Positions 9,444-17,375 are shown, counted from the stretch's first letter. The stretch: DNA of 37,397 nt from Olsenella sp. An293 (GCF_002159495.1 NZ_NFIT01000017.1:1-37397), one strand, 5' to 3'. Notes: generated from the letters alone by a model not told the origin. Numbers and translations: made by a program.

Positions 9444-9653
9444 TCACTCCTCGTCCGGGACGTACTCCAGGATGTCCCCGGGCTGGCAGTCCAGCACGCG
9501 GCAGATCGCGTCGAGCGTGGAGAAGCGCACCGCGGAGATGCGCCCGGTCTTGATGCGGGAGAGGTTGACCTCGGAGATGCCCACCCGCTCGGCGAGCTCC
9601 TTCGAGCGCATCTTGCGGTCCGCCAGCACACGGTCGAGGCGCAGGACAATCAT
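9444..9653 (-). CDS. Small XRE-family helix-turn-helix regulator
   Basis: A 69-residue DNA-binding protein that is almost only a Cro/CI-type HTH: SKELAERVGISEVNLSRIK at about 17-35, followed by the RFSTLDAICRVLDCQPGDIL helix pair. It is preceded, 10 bp away, by the DUF2975 membrane gene. Small YozG-like XRE regulators commonly pair with DUF2975 proteins. The ATG has GAGGG eight bases upstream. It probably regulates its own operon through the palindrome near 10425. No effector domain is present. Confidence 0.88.
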   Translation of the reverse strand: MIVLRLDRVLADRKMRSKELAERVGISEVNLSRIKTGRISAVRFSTLDAICRVLDCQPGDILEYVPDEE

Positions 9654-9663
9654 CGCGCGGCCC

Positions 9664-10371
9664 TCACAGCGTCTCGTCGTCCTGCTTCTGCAGGATGCAG
9701 CCGTACTCGAAGACCCGGCCCACCAGCACCAGCACGATCCCCAGCGAGACGAGCATCAGGTCCTGGGACTCAAAGTTCGCCGTGAGCGCGTAGCTCAGCA
9801 TCTCGCCGGACTCCACCAGGGCGTTGACCACCGCGGCCGCGATGGCCTCCAGGACCATGTGGAGCAGCGTGGGCGCGCACCCGGCGAGAAGGACCAGCCA
9901 CCCCACGCGCCCCAGCTCACGCGCGCGCTCGGGCGCAAACGGCACGCCGGTCTGACGGATCTTGGAGCACATGAGCGCCGCGAGGGCAAACGCCGCGCAC
10001 GCCAGGCCGCCAAAGACGACGCCGTTGGCGAGGCTCGAGATTGGACTGCCGGAATAGGAGACCTCGCCGCCCATGACCTGCGAGCGACCGACCTCGTTGC
10101 CGCCCTCGTCGTAACGAATCTCCGGCGGCTGCTCGTCCGTCTCGCTCACGAGGAAATTGCCGCTCGCCTCGCTCGTGGTAAAGAAGGCGGTCGCAGCGTC
10201 ACGGCCGGACTCCCGCATCGAGGCGGTCGTGAGGAAGACCGTCGACCACGCGTTGAACAGGGCCAGGAGCAGGGCCACCAGGGCGGCGACCCAGCAAAAG
10301 CACGTCGCCACGCGCGCGGCGCCGCGGATGCGCCCGTCCGCCTGCGCCCTTGTCAGCATCTCGTGTTTCAT
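9664..10371 (-). CDS. DUF2975-like membrane protein
   Basis: A 235-residue integral membrane protein with about four hydrophobic segments: roughly 20-44, 110-136, 150-180 and 205-225. Between the first two is a polar external loop with acidic residues. Topology and the coupled small XRE gene match the DUF2975 family, whose function is not established. The ATG has GGAGG seven bases upstream. It is first in a two-gene operon. Family assignment rests on pattern and context, not on a diagnostic motif. Confidence 0.7.
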   Translation of the reverse strand: MKHEMLTRAQADGRIRGAARVATCFCWVAALVALLLALFNAWSTVFLTTASMRESGRDAATAFFTTSEASGNFLVSETDEQPPEIRYDEGGNEVGRSQVMGGEVSYSGSPISSLANGVVFGGLACAAFALAALMCSKIRQTGVPFAPERARELGRVGWLVLLAGCAPTLLHMVLEAIAAAVVNALVESGEMLSYALTANFESQDLMLVSLGIVLVLVGRVFEYGCILQKQDDETL

Positions 10372-10424
10372 CGTGACCCCTCCGTTCTTCTCGTCCAGCT
10401 GTTCTTATCGTTCTTGTACCACGA

Positions 10425-10443
10425 ATTATCGTTTGTCGATAAT
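10425..10443. promoter_or_regulatory. Palindromic operator candidate upstream of DUF2975-XRE operon
   Basis: ATTATCG-TTTGT-CGATAAT is a perfect 7-bp-arm palindrome, with another CGATAA-like word at 10405-10410. It lies 54-72 bp upstream of the DUF2975 start, where a promoter is expected. It is a plausible binding site for the operon's own XRE protein. Confidence 0.5.
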
Positions 10444-10566
10444 AGCGAGAAGGACGTCCGGCAGACGGCATCATCCCCTCGGCAAGCGCGCGCCTAGCCC
10501 CCCACGCTGGGTACAAGCTTGGAAACGGCAGCGATTCGGCTGCCGGCCCTTACGAAAGGGGCGACC

Positions 10567-11304
10567 ATGTACGAGAAACCTCCGGTCACGATGAACTCGC
10601 CCAAGATGCGCGAGAATCTGCGGGCGCGCGGCTATAGCAAGCGGACGGCGGCACTGATTGCGGTGCTTATCGCGGTGTTTCTCGTGGTCAACGTCGTGCA
10701 GTTTGCGGTGCGGTTTGGGAGCAGCGTCTCGGAGCAGCTTGACGCTCCGACAGAGGACCGCGTCGCGCTCCCCTATTACGAGCTCACCGCAGACGAGCGG
10801 GCCGCCGTGGACGCGACGGGCGAGAGACTCTCCGCCCTGAAAGAGAAGCCGAGTTCCAGCGACCTGGCCGCCGAGCTTGCGGGCTGGCTCGAGGGCAGGC
10901 TCAGGCGGGGCCTGCGCCACACGCCCGAGGACCTGGGGATCGACGCCGAGGCGTGGGCGGGTCAAATGGTCTCCCGGCTCACGTACTCCATCGAGGACGT
11001 CGGGCTCTCCGGCGACGCAGCGGTCGTCGGCGTGCACGTCTGGGCGCCCCGGGCCGGCGAGATCGTATCCAAGGCCAGCGAGGGCATGAGCACCTACTTC
11101 TACAACCAGGGCGTACGCGACGGGGAGCCGCTCTCGGAGGATCTTCAGGAGGACGTCCTCCGCACATTCGAAACCGCGACGGAGGCGGCTCCCGTCGAGG
11201 AACGCACGCTTGACGTTGTCCTCACACGCTCCGACGACGGATTCGTCGTCGACGAGAGGGCTCTCGAGAAGGACCTCCTGAACGCATTTGGCGCGGTCGC
11301 GTGA
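10567..11304 (+). CDS. Single-pass membrane-anchored protein of unknown function
   Basis: I do not recognise this 245-residue protein. An N-terminal basic stretch (about 14-27) is followed by one hydrophobic helix (28-48). The rest is a polar, acidic, mostly helical domain, so it is probably anchored with the bulk outside. There is no lipobox, catalytic motif or repeat. The start at 10567 was chosen because AAAGGGG precedes it by six bases; an earlier ATG at 10519 would add 16 residues without an SD. It is divergent from the DUF2975-XRE operon. A GGGACTGTCCC palindrome begins eight bases after its stop. Confidence 0.8.
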   Translation: MYEKPPVTMNSPKMRENLRARGYSKRTAALIAVLIAVFLVVNVVQFAVRFGSSVSEQLDAPTEDRVALPYYELTADERAAVDATGERLSALKEKPSSSDLAAELAGWLEGRLRRGLRHTPEDLGIDAEAWAGQMVSRLTYSIEDVGLSGDAAVVGVHVWAPRAGEIVSKASEGMSTYFYNQGVRDGEPLSEDLQEDVLRTFETATEAAPVEERTLDVVLTRSDDGFVVDERALEKDLLNAFGAVA

Positions 11305-11311
11305 ATGTTGC

Positions 11312-11340
11312 GAAGGGACTGTCCCTTCGTATCACAGCGG
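11312..11340. repeat. GGGACTGTCCC palindrome with CGTATCACAGCGG tail
   Basis: GAAGGGACTGTCCCTTC is a palindrome. It continues with CGTATCACAGCGG, and the same tail (one base different) follows the palindrome at 25966-25994. It lies just past the stop of the upstream gene. Confidence 0.8.
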
Positions 11341-11388
11341 GAGGCTATCGCTCATCGATCTTTGTGTCGAGCATCACCTATGCAACGG

Positions 11389-11655
11389 TCACTCCTCGAT
11401 CGGAGCGAGAAACTCATCAACGTCAAAGTAGAGGTTGCTCAAAATGGGGACGAGGTCGATGTACTCCTTGACCGGCTCCGGGCAGCCATCGTATTCTGCG
11501 TTGACCACGAGATAGCCCTTGTTCCATTCCCGAACATCAACGTACCTGACGAGGTTCTTGGGCGTTCGAAAACGAATGTCATGTCCGCCGAACGAGAAGC
11601 TCGTATAGGGACCATCGCAGCTCAGAACTGCACAGCTGGAAGATGAGACACCCAT
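11389..11655 (-). CDS. Small conserved-looking protein of unknown function
   Basis: An 88-residue protein without membrane segments or signal. The C-terminal half (YLVVNAEYDGCPEPVKEYID then LVPILSNLYFDVDEF) resembles a small protein type I recall from Firmicutes and Actinobacteria that ends in a similar IDLVPIL...FL.PI pattern. No function is known to me. The ATG follows an AGAGG/GGGG-rich SD with short spacing. Codon use matches its neighbours less well than most genes here, with more A and T. It stands alone between the palindrome at 11312 and the dyad at 11783. Confidence 0.6.
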   Translation of the reverse strand: MGVSSSSCAVLSCDGPYTSFSFGGHDIRFRTPKNLVRYVDVREWNKGYLVVNAEYDGCPEPVKEYIDLVPILSNLYFDVDEFLAPIEE

Positions 11656-11782
11656 AGCCCCTCTCTCGTCGTCTTTACTGAACTAGGCCGAGCGCGTCGC
11701 CCAACCTTTTGCACATGGTACCCAAGCGGGGGGGCAGGCGCCCCGGCTCGGCAGGCAGCTCTCGAGGAGTGGTCGACAACAT

Positions 11783-11843
11783 ACCTCGCACGACGCCCAT
11801 TTTTGTAGAGAGAAACCGTAAGAAATCGGGCGTCGTGCGAGGT
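11783..11843. repeat. 16-bp perfect inverted repeat
   Basis: ACCTCGCACGACGCCC (11783-11798) and its exact complement (11828-11843) flank a 29-bp AT-richer loop with TAGAGAGAAACCGTAAG. It starts eight bases past the GNAT stop, so it may end that operon. The loop length and exact arms resemble a dispersed element more than a terminator. Confidence 0.75.
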
Positions 11844-11850
11844 GTGCATT

Positions 11851-12324
11851 TTACAAATCGCGCCTCAGCATGACAAACTCATCGCTGCGCCACTCCTCGA
11901 CGAAGCCGTGACGCAGGAAGAGACCGATAGCCGGGTTGTCCAGGGCGACGTTGTCGCGCAGCGTCGCGACGCCGCGTCCGCGGGCCGCGTCGCAGAGGAG
12001 CTCGAGCCCAGCGGCGCCGTACCCGCGCCCGCGGAAGCGGGCGTGGACGAGCACGTCCGTGATGAAGCTGTCGTAGTCCGGGTCCCAGCGGTAAGCGACC
12101 TCACCAACGAACTCACCGGAGTCTAGGTCGCGCAGGTAGCGGTAGAAGCGCCGCCCCTCGCCCTCGCGCGCGACCCACGCGTCGTGCCAGCGGCCCCAGA
12201 GGTCCTCCGGGAAGTCGACGGTCCCTCCCCAGGCTCGGTTGTAGGACATCGTGGCCTCGTCGGCCAGGAGGTCCCGCTTGAACCAGAGGTCATGCACGGC
12301 GGGACGATAGAGCTCGAGGTTCAT
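11851..12324 (-). CDS. GNAT-family N-acetyltransferase
   Basis: Predicted acetyl-CoA-dependent acetyltransferase, 157 residues. The acetyl-CoA pyrophosphate-binding loop is RFRGRGYGAAG at about 97-107, preceded by the beta-strand ITDVLVHA and followed by the helix and strand LRDNVALDNPAIGLFLRHGF typical of the fold. It starts with an ATG overlapping the MFS stop (ATGA), with AGGAGG seven bases upstream, so the two genes are translationally coupled. Pairing with a drug-type exporter suggests acetylation of a small toxic molecule or antibiotic; the substrate cannot be named. Confidence 0.9.
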   Translation of the reverse strand: MNLELYRPAVHDLWFKRDLLADEATMSYNRAWGGTVDFPEDLWGRWHDAWVAREGEGRRFYRYLRDLDSGEFVGEVAYRWDPDYDSFITDVLVHARFRGRGYGAAGLELLCDAARGRGVATLRDNVALDNPAIGLFLRHGFVEEWRSDEFVMLRRDL

Positions 12325-13499
12325 GAGCGTGCCTCCTTCTGAAGCAGGTCGGTCCGGGAGAACGCAAGGTTGACGGCGCCGAGGAGGGCCAACGAGGTCG
12401 CGAGCAGCGCCACCATGGCGAGCCGCATGTCCAGAAGGTCCGAGAGCCAGCCGAAGAGCGGCTGCGAGACGGCCGAGAGCAGCGACACCGCAATCGAGGC
12501 GAACGAGAGCGCCGTCACGCGGTAGCGCGGGTCCAGCGCGACGTTGAGTACCTTGGTGCGCACGGGGTTCACGAGGCAAACCGCCGCAAGCCCGGCCATG
12601 TAGAGCGCCACGGCAGCGCGGGGCTCCGAGCAGAGCGAGAACGCAAGGAAGAGCGCGACCACGGCGAGAGGGCCGAGCCGCGCCACGCGCGCGTCCCCCA
12701 GGCGCCGCGCGAGGCGGGCGCTGCCCAGCCCCGCGAGACTCGTGAGCGCGAACTGCGCCGCCACGACCGCGCCCACCGCCGGCAGCGGGACCCCGAAGTA
12801 CCCGTTGAGGTAGTTGTTGTAGAAGTCGTCCACGGGCACCATCGACCACGCGACGGCACCCTCCACCAGCACGTAGCAGAGCACGGGGCGGCACCCCGCC
12901 ACGTAGCGCGCGGCGTCGAGCGGCCGGACCGGGGCCGCGGGCGCGCCGCCCCTCTCGCTCGCCCGATCGTCGCGCATGAGGAGCACGCAGATGAGTGCGC
13001 CCGCGAGCGACGCGATGGAGAGCGCGAAGACGAGCCTGTAGCCCACCTCAGCGAGCAGGCCGGCCGCGAGCGCCGAGAGCCCGTAGCAGCAGTAGAAGAC
13101 GACGCGCGAGACGGCGCTCACGCGGGTGAGCTTGCCCTCGCGGCCGCGGGCGATGAGGTGGTCGGCGACGATCGCCGTCGCGCAGCCCGTGGTGAGCGTG
13201 TAGGCCGCCGCGAGAATCGCCATGACGCCGAGCATCGCCGGGAGACCGCGCGTCACGAGCATGAGCAGGTAGCCTGCCATCTCGAGCGCCACCGCCGCAA
13301 TCAGGCTCGCGCGGCTCCCAAAGCGGTCCGCGACGAAGCCCGTGGGCACCTCGAGCAGGGTCTTGCCCAGCTGGAGCGCCCCGAAAAGCACCCCGATGCC
13401 CGCGAGCGAGAACCCGACGTGCTCGAGGTAGAGGCCCATGACCGTGGAGACCATGGATAGGTTTGAGAACGCCTCGTAGGCGTAGTAGAGGGGAATCAA
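12321..13499 (-). CDS. MFS transporter (probable drug efflux)
   Basis: A 392-residue major facilitator superfamily protein with about 12 hydrophobic segments. The family loop-2/3 motif appears as GFVADRFGSRAS near 54-65. A charged central loop (about 172-195) separates the halves. It has no binding-protein partner, which is consistent with export by proton antiport. The start used is TTG at 13499 with AAAGG about ten bases upstream; this start is the least certain of the region. First gene of an operon with the GNAT. A long upstream leader contains a 10-codon reading frame and several hairpins. Confidence 0.85.
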   Translation of the reverse strand: MIPLYYAYEAFSNLSMVSTVMGLYLEHVGFSLAGIGVLFGALQLGKTLLEVPTGFVADRFGSRASLIAAVALEMAGYLLMLVTRGLPAMLGVMAILAAAYTLTTGCATAIVADHLIARGREGKLTRVSAVSRVVFYCCYGLSALAAGLLAEVGYRLVFALSIASLAGALICVLLMRDDRASERGGAPAAPVRPLDAARYVAGCRPVLCYVLVEGAVAWSMVPVDDFYNNYLNGYFGVPLPAVGAVVAAQFALTSLAGLGSARLARRLGDARVARLGPLAVVALFLAFSLCSEPRAAVALYMAGLAAVCLVNPVRTKVLNVALDPRYRVTALSFASIAVSLLSAVSQPLFGWLSDLLDMRLAMVALLATSLALLGAVNLAFSRTDLLQKEARS

Positions 13500-13527
13500 G
13501 TTGATTTGCCTTTCACGCGAGGGCGAC

Positions 13528-13556
13528 TGATGAAAAGTGACAGTCCCTTTTCATCA
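13528..13556. repeat. Degenerate GGGACWGTCCC palindrome in the MFS leader
   Basis: TGATGAAAAG and CTTTTCATCA flank TGACAGTCC. This is a one-base-degenerate copy of the palindrome at 14674-14702. It lies in the transcribed leader close to the MFS start. Confidence 0.75.
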
Positions 13557-13647
13557 CCTGCGGTCGGATCCCTCGGGGAGGCCGGCGGCACGACAAGGTC
13601 CGCCCGCCTACGCGGGCGTCATCGGGTCACGCTGGGAACGGGCCTCC

Positions 13648-13680
13648 CTAGCGGAGGGTCTCCTCGTTCGTCCGCCTCAT
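13648..13680 (-). CDS. Candidate leader peptide of the MFS-GNAT operon
   Basis: A 10-codon frame, MRRTNEETLR, starts with ATG at 13680, preceded by AAGGAGG with ideal spacing (five bases). It lies about 150 bp upstream of the MFS gene and 37 bp downstream of an extended -10. The following leader can form CGCCCGC/GCGGGCG (13600-13617) and a longer GGGAGGCC/GGCCTCCC pairing. The layout resembles leader-peptide attenuation known for some antibiotic resistance and efflux genes. Conservation has not been tested. Confidence 0.45.
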   Translation of the reverse strand: MRRTNEETLR

Positions 13681-13716
13681 CGCTGCCTCCTTCTGATCGA
13701 CGGAAAGGCCGCGTCT

Positions 13717-13725
13717 AGGATAGCA
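13717..13725 (-). promoter_or_regulatory. Extended -10 promoter for the MFS-GNAT operon
   Basis: TGCTATCCT on the minus strand, preceded by ACG, is identical in core to the valS promoter. The predicted start near 13710 gives a leader of about 210 nt. The rest of 13500-13794 holds the leader peptide, hairpins and the palindrome already listed. Confidence 0.5.
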
Positions 13726-13794
13726 CGTCCCGGGCGTGGCGAGGGACGCGGCAGCCTTCTGGTAGAGTGGGGTAACCCTACCGAGGGAGGCGCC

Positions 13795-14676
13795 ATGAAG
13801 CGACGTGAGTTCCTTCTCGCCCTGCTGTGCGCGATCTACCTGGCCGTGCTACCCGGCTGCTCGGACAACGAGCTCACGGTTGGCGGAGAGAACGGTCCCA
13901 TCAGTCACAACGAGCGGGCGCTCGTCCTCTCGGTGGACGAGGAGAGCCAGACCGCCGAGGTGCGCATCCTCGAGCGACCGGATGGCCTCACGCTCACGTG
14001 GGGCACGCACCCGGCGGGCGCAGAGGGCACGGCGGACTTCTCCGAGTGGGGCTCGTCCGGTCTCCCCGAGGTGGGCGACGACGTGATCCTCAAGTGGATC
14101 GGGATTCCGGCCGAGGAGAGCTCCTTCCCAATCCTGGTCAACAGCTGGGAGCCCACCGTCAGCTTCTACGAGGCGCTCGGCGACGCACACGAGGTGCGCC
14201 TCCCCGCTTCCATGCTGAGGTTCTTCTCTCAGACGGCCGAGGAGCTGGTCGCGGACTTTGCGGAGTCGCCGGAGCTCGCGCTCGAGGCGTGCGCGGAAGG
14301 CGAGGACCTTGTGCTCACGTTCACCGGCAAGCAGCTTGCGGACTACCGCTCGGACGTTGAGCAGAGCCTCGACGAGAGCGTGGCCTCGCTGCTGGAGTCG
14401 GAGGACGTGGACGCCGTGGAGGTCGCCGACGACAACGCGTCCGTCACCATCACGGCCTCGCCCGCGCTTCTCGACAAGCCGCTGCTCGTGGGCCAGGCAT
14501 TCATGGCCGTCCCCGGGATGTGCGCCACCCTGCAGGCGCTCGACGGAACCACGGACTGGCACGTAGAGGTCGCGGTCATCGACGCCGAGAAGAGCGTGGA
14601 GGTCGCGCCCGTCACGCTCCCTGACGAGTCCGTGACCATCACGGCCGAGAGCTGGGCCGAGGCCGTTGCCGAGTGA
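13795..14676 (+). CDS. Lipoprotein of unknown function
   Basis: A 293-residue secreted lipoprotein. The signal peptide has a basic start (MKRREF), a hydrophobic core, and the lipobox AVLPGC with the lipidated cysteine at about 22. The mature part is acidic, with beta-rich segments and repeated ESEDVDAVEVADDNASVTI-type strands. I recognise no enzyme motif. The ATG has GGGAGG four bases upstream. It is monocistronic; its TGA stop is the first codon of a GGGACAGTCCC palindrome. It is similar in style, though not obviously in sequence, to the anchored unknown at 10567. Confidence 0.85.
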   Translation: MKRREFLLALLCAIYLAVLPGCSDNELTVGGENGPISHNERALVLSVDEESQTAEVRILERPDGLTLTWGTHPAGAEGTADFSEWGSSGLPEVGDDVILKWIGIPAEESSFPILVNSWEPTVSFYEALGDAHEVRLPASMLRFFSQTAEELVADFAESPELALEACAEGEDLVLTFTGKQLADYRSDVEQSLDESVASLLESEDVDAVEVADDNASVTITASPALLDKPLLVGQAFMAVPGMCATLQALDGTTDWHVEVAVIDAEKSVEVAPVTLPDESVTITAESWAEAVAE

Positions 14677-14722
14677 TGAAAAGGGACAGTCCCTTTTCAT
14701 CACTACATGCCAAATCATGTAG
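14674..14722. repeat. GGGACAGTCCC palindrome at the lipoprotein stop, plus CTACATG hairpin
   Basis: Palindrome 14674-14702 has arms TGATGAAAAGGGAC and a near-exact complement, and it contains the stop codon. It is followed directly by a second perfect inverted repeat, CTACATG (14703-14709) and CATGTAG (14716-14722). The pair may work together as the 3' end of the lipoprotein transcript. Confidence 0.8.
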
Positions 14723-14757
14723 CAATCGGCCTCCCGAGGACCATTATGCCCAGCAGA

Positions 14758-14795
14758 CCCCCGTTACCCCCTTCTTTTCCAGGGGGCAACGGGGG
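14758..14795. terminator. Strong hairpin between convergent genes
   Basis: CCCCCGTTACCCCC and GGGGGCAACGGGGG pair over 14 positions with one mismatch around a 10-base loop. It lies 18 bp from the ABC exporter stop and downstream of the lipoprotein gene. U-runs are weak on both strands. Confidence 0.65.
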
Positions 14796-14813
14796 CCTTC
14801 GTTCCAGCTCAGG

Positions 14814-16532
14814 TCACGCGGCCACGGCACAGAGGCCGGCGAAGTAGCCGCCCGCGGACGTGAGCTCGGCGTACGTGCCGCGCTCGACCACACGTCCCTC
14901 GCGCAGGACGAAGATCTCGTCGTAGCGCGCGAGCAGCGCCGGCTCCAGCCGGTGCGTCACCACCAGGCGCGTCGGCCCCTCGAGGTCCAGGATCTCGCCC
15001 GCCACCTCGGAGGCAGTCCTCGCGTCCAGCGCCGACGTCGCCTCATCGACGAGAAGGACCGGCGTCTTTCGCAGGAGCGCACGCGCGATGGAGACGCGCT
15101 GCCGCTCGCCGCCCGAGAGGTTGGCGCCGCCCTCGCCGCATTCGTACCCCAGGCCCTTCTCGGCGACGAGCCCTCCCAGACCGGCGCGGCGGCACGCGTC
15201 CAGAACGGCCTCCTCGGGGAAGTCGCGGAACATCGTCACGTTGTTTCGCAGCGTATCGTCAAAGAGGAAGACCTGCTGGTCGATGAGGCCCATGAGGTCG
15301 CAGAGGCTCCCGGCGTCAATGCAGCGCAGCTCGTGGCAGCCCACGCGGATGCTGCCCGTATAGCCGTCCTCCCCGCCCATGAGGAGGTTGAGCAGCGTCG
15401 ACTTGCCGCTGCCGGAGGCGCCCACGAGCGCGTAGCGGCCTCCGGGGCGCAGCGTGAGGCTCACACCAGAGAGCACGGGCTCCCCGCCGTCGTAGGCAAA
15501 GCCCACGCCATCCAGCACAACGCCGCCCGCAAGACCGTGCCCGACCTTCTCGCCCCGGCGCGCCTCGTTCCTCTCGGCCGCCTCCGCGAGCTTCTCGATG
15601 AGGCCCGCGGCGGCCCGGCGGCTCGCGAGGAACTGAGGCAGCATGTTGATGGGCATGATGAGGTAGTTGCACAGGTTCACGAAGACGAGCACCGTGCCGG
15701 CCGTGACCTCGCCCGTCACGGCGAGCCACGCGCCCGCGAGGAAGACGCCGAACTGCAGGAGCGACCCGCAGAGGTTCTCGCTCACCGCGCCGATCAGGCA
15801 CTCCCACCAGTAGCGTCGGCGCTTGAGGCCCTCGACCTCGGCATTGGCTGCGTCGAAGAGCCGGCGTGCCTCGGCCTCCGCGCGGAAGGCCTTGACCACG
15901 GAGAAGCCCGCGAGCAGGTCGCGCAGCCGGGAGACGAAGCGCTCGTTGCCGGCCGAGACCGCCTGCTCGCGCTCCCCCATCTCGCGCCCCATGACCACGG
16001 ACACCGCGAGCGGCACCGCACTGAGCGCCACGGCCACCACCGTGAGCGGCACCGAGAACGCGAGCATCATCGCGAGCGACCCCGCGAGCAGAAGCGCATG
16101 GTAGACGATGAGGAAGCCGCGCTTGAGGTAGCCCTCTTCGATGGAGGCCACGTCGTTGGTGAGCAGCGAGAGGTAGCTGCCCGTGTTCTCCCGGGCGAAG
16201 GCGCGCACGCCCTTCTCGGAGAGGCGCTCGAACGCGAGCGACTTGTACTGCGCGAGCGCGCGATAGATGAACGCGCACTTGGCGCGATACATCCCAAGGC
16301 TCACGGCGAGCGATGCCAGCAGAAAGGCGCCGCAGAACATGGCCAGGCGCGCGAGCTCGGAGGCGTCGCCGGTGCCGATGACGTCGATGATTCGGCCGAG
16401 CAGCCACGACCCCACGAGCGCGGCGGGCACGTCGAGCACTGTGAGCGCGAGGGCGGCGGCAAGGTTGAGGCGGTTGTCGCGATAGAATGCGCGGACGTAG
16501 TCGCGCGCGGCGGCGGACATGGTCGACTTCAT
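14814..16532 (-). CDS. ABC exporter, fused membrane and ATPase domains
   Basis: A 572-residue type IV ABC half-transporter expected to dimerise. The N-terminal part has six transmembrane helices (about 20-290). The C-terminal nucleotide-binding domain has Walker A GASGSGKST near 370, Q-loop region LIDQQVFLF, signature NLSGGERQR near 470, Walker B VLLVDEATSALD near 487, and the H-loop VTHRL. All ATPase motifs are intact. The ATG at 16532 has GGGAG seven bases upstream. No second half-transporter is adjacent, so it is probably a homodimer exporting lipid, peptide or drug; the substrate is unknown. Confidence 0.94.
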   Translation of the reverse strand: MKSTMSAAARDYVRAFYRDNRLNLAAALALTVLDVPAALVGSWLLGRIIDVIGTGDASELARLAMFCGAFLLASLAVSLGMYRAKCAFIYRALAQYKSLAFERLSEKGVRAFARENTGSYLSLLTNDVASIEEGYLKRGFLIVYHALLLAGSLAMMLAFSVPLTVVAVALSAVPLAVSVVMGREMGEREQAVSAGNERFVSRLRDLLAGFSVVKAFRAEAEARRLFDAANAEVEGLKRRRYWWECLIGAVSENLCGSLLQFGVFLAGAWLAVTGEVTAGTVLVFVNLCNYLIMPINMLPQFLASRRAAAGLIEKLAEAAERNEARRGEKVGHGLAGGVVLDGVGFAYDGGEPVLSGVSLTLRPGGRYALVGASGSGKSTLLNLLMGGEDGYTGSIRVGCHELRCIDAGSLCDLMGLIDQQVFLFDDTLRNNVTMFRDFPEEAVLDACRRAGLGGLVAEKGLGYECGEGGANLSGGERQRVSIARALLRKTPVLLVDEATSALDARTASEVAGEILDLEGPTRLVVTHRLEPALLARYDEIFVLREGRVVERGTYAELTSAGGYFAGLCAVAA

Positions 16533-16684
16533 GGTCTTCTCCCATCAGGCGGAACTGATATGTCGAGAAGGACCTAGAGCATGTCGACCTTTCGCCGGGT
16601 GCAGTACGTTACCACCCTACAATGCAGCTCCGACACTGACAAGCCTTACTCGGCCAGCGGAGGCGAGCGACAAAAAGGCTACCT

Positions 16685-16807
16685 GCCGGCACTTATAAGT
16701 GTCGGCTCGTCAGGGCATCCAAGATCACACTTCTCGGCAAACGCCGAGAAGGACCCGGCACTTCTCGCTCCAAAGCATCAAATATGCCGACACTCATATG
16801 TGTCGGC
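16685..16807. repeat. Dyad element with paired GCCGACACT palindromes
   Basis: Two 22-bp near-palindromes end this element, 16685-16706 and 16786-16807, each of the form GCCGACACT-N4-GTGTCGGC with small variations. The core contains a perfect hairpin CTTCTCGGC-AAAC-GCCGAGAAG (16730-16751). A lone half-site CCGACACT lies at 16630. The element fills much of the 351-bp gap 16533-16883. The rest holds only an AGCCTT/AAGGCT repeat (16642-16680) and the GNAT promoter. Confidence 0.8.
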
Positions 16808-16834
16808 CGCACAGCGACCTTCCAGCGGAAAGCG

Positions 16835-16862
16835 TTATCGAACGCCTATCTTTCACTATGAT
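16835..16862 (+). promoter_or_regulatory. Promoter candidate for the GNAT gene at 16884
   Basis: TTATCG (16835-16840) and TATGAT (16857-16862) are spaced by 16 bp, 21 bp before the start codon. The palindrome ending at 16807 lies 27 bp upstream of the -35, a typical position for an activator or repressor. Confidence 0.5.
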
Positions 16863-16883
16863 TGACGCGTCGAAGGGACTCCC

Positions 16884-17375
16884 ATGGCTCAGATACTTCC
16901 CCTCGCCCCCGAGGACATCCCGGAGAAGGCGGCAGTCCATGCGCAGACGTGGCAGGAGACATACCGGGGACTGCTTCCGGACGAGCTCAACGACACAATC
17001 ACGCCGCGATTTGCCGAGGAAGTCACTCGCCGGCTCACCAGCCTGCGCACGCTCGTGGCGAAGGTCGATGGAAGGGTCGTCGGCTATATCGCATGGTCGA
17101 ATAGCTGCCGCTCGCACTTCAGCGTCGACGGCGCGGCCGAGGTCGGCAACCTCTATGTCCTCCGGGAGTTCCAGGGCCGAGGCGTCGGCCGCGCACTCCT
17201 TGAGTCGGCCCTCGCGCGCATCGGCGAGCGAGACGTCGTGCTGAGCGCATTCTCCTCGAACGCCGCCGCACTCGGCTTCTACGAGCACATGGGGTTCGAG
17301 AGGACCGGGGTCACCTTCGACGAGGGGTCCATGGAGGAGACCGAACTGGTCCTTCGGCACAAGGGTGGCGCTTGA
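16884..17375 (+). CDS. GNAT-family N-acetyltransferase
   Basis: A 163-residue acetyltransferase with the complete fold: EVGNLYVLREFQGRGVGRAL at about 91-110, containing the acetyl-CoA loop QGRGVG, then the SAFSSNAAALGFYEHMGFE strand-helix motif near 126-144. The conserved N-terminal WQETYRGLLP is common in the RimI/YhbS-like group. The ATG at 16884 follows AAGGGA by six bases. Monocistronic, ended by the hairpin at 17406. Substrate (small amine or protein N terminus) unknown. Confidence 0.93.
   Translation: MAQILPLAPEDIPEKAAVHAQTWQETYRGLLPDELNDTITPRFAEEVTRRLTSLRTLVAKVDGRVVGYIAWSNSCRSHFSVDGAAEVGNLYVLREFQGRGVGRALLESALARIGERDVVLSAFSSNAAALGFYEHMGFERTGVTFDEGSMEETELVLRHKGGA

Noticed and set aside
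12321-12894. A longer acetyltransferase frame running from the GNAT gene into the MFS gene.
   Set aside because: The extension is out of frame with the MFS protein and gives an Arg/Gly/Ala-rich translation. The real GNAT start at 12324 has AGGAGG and an ATGA overlap.
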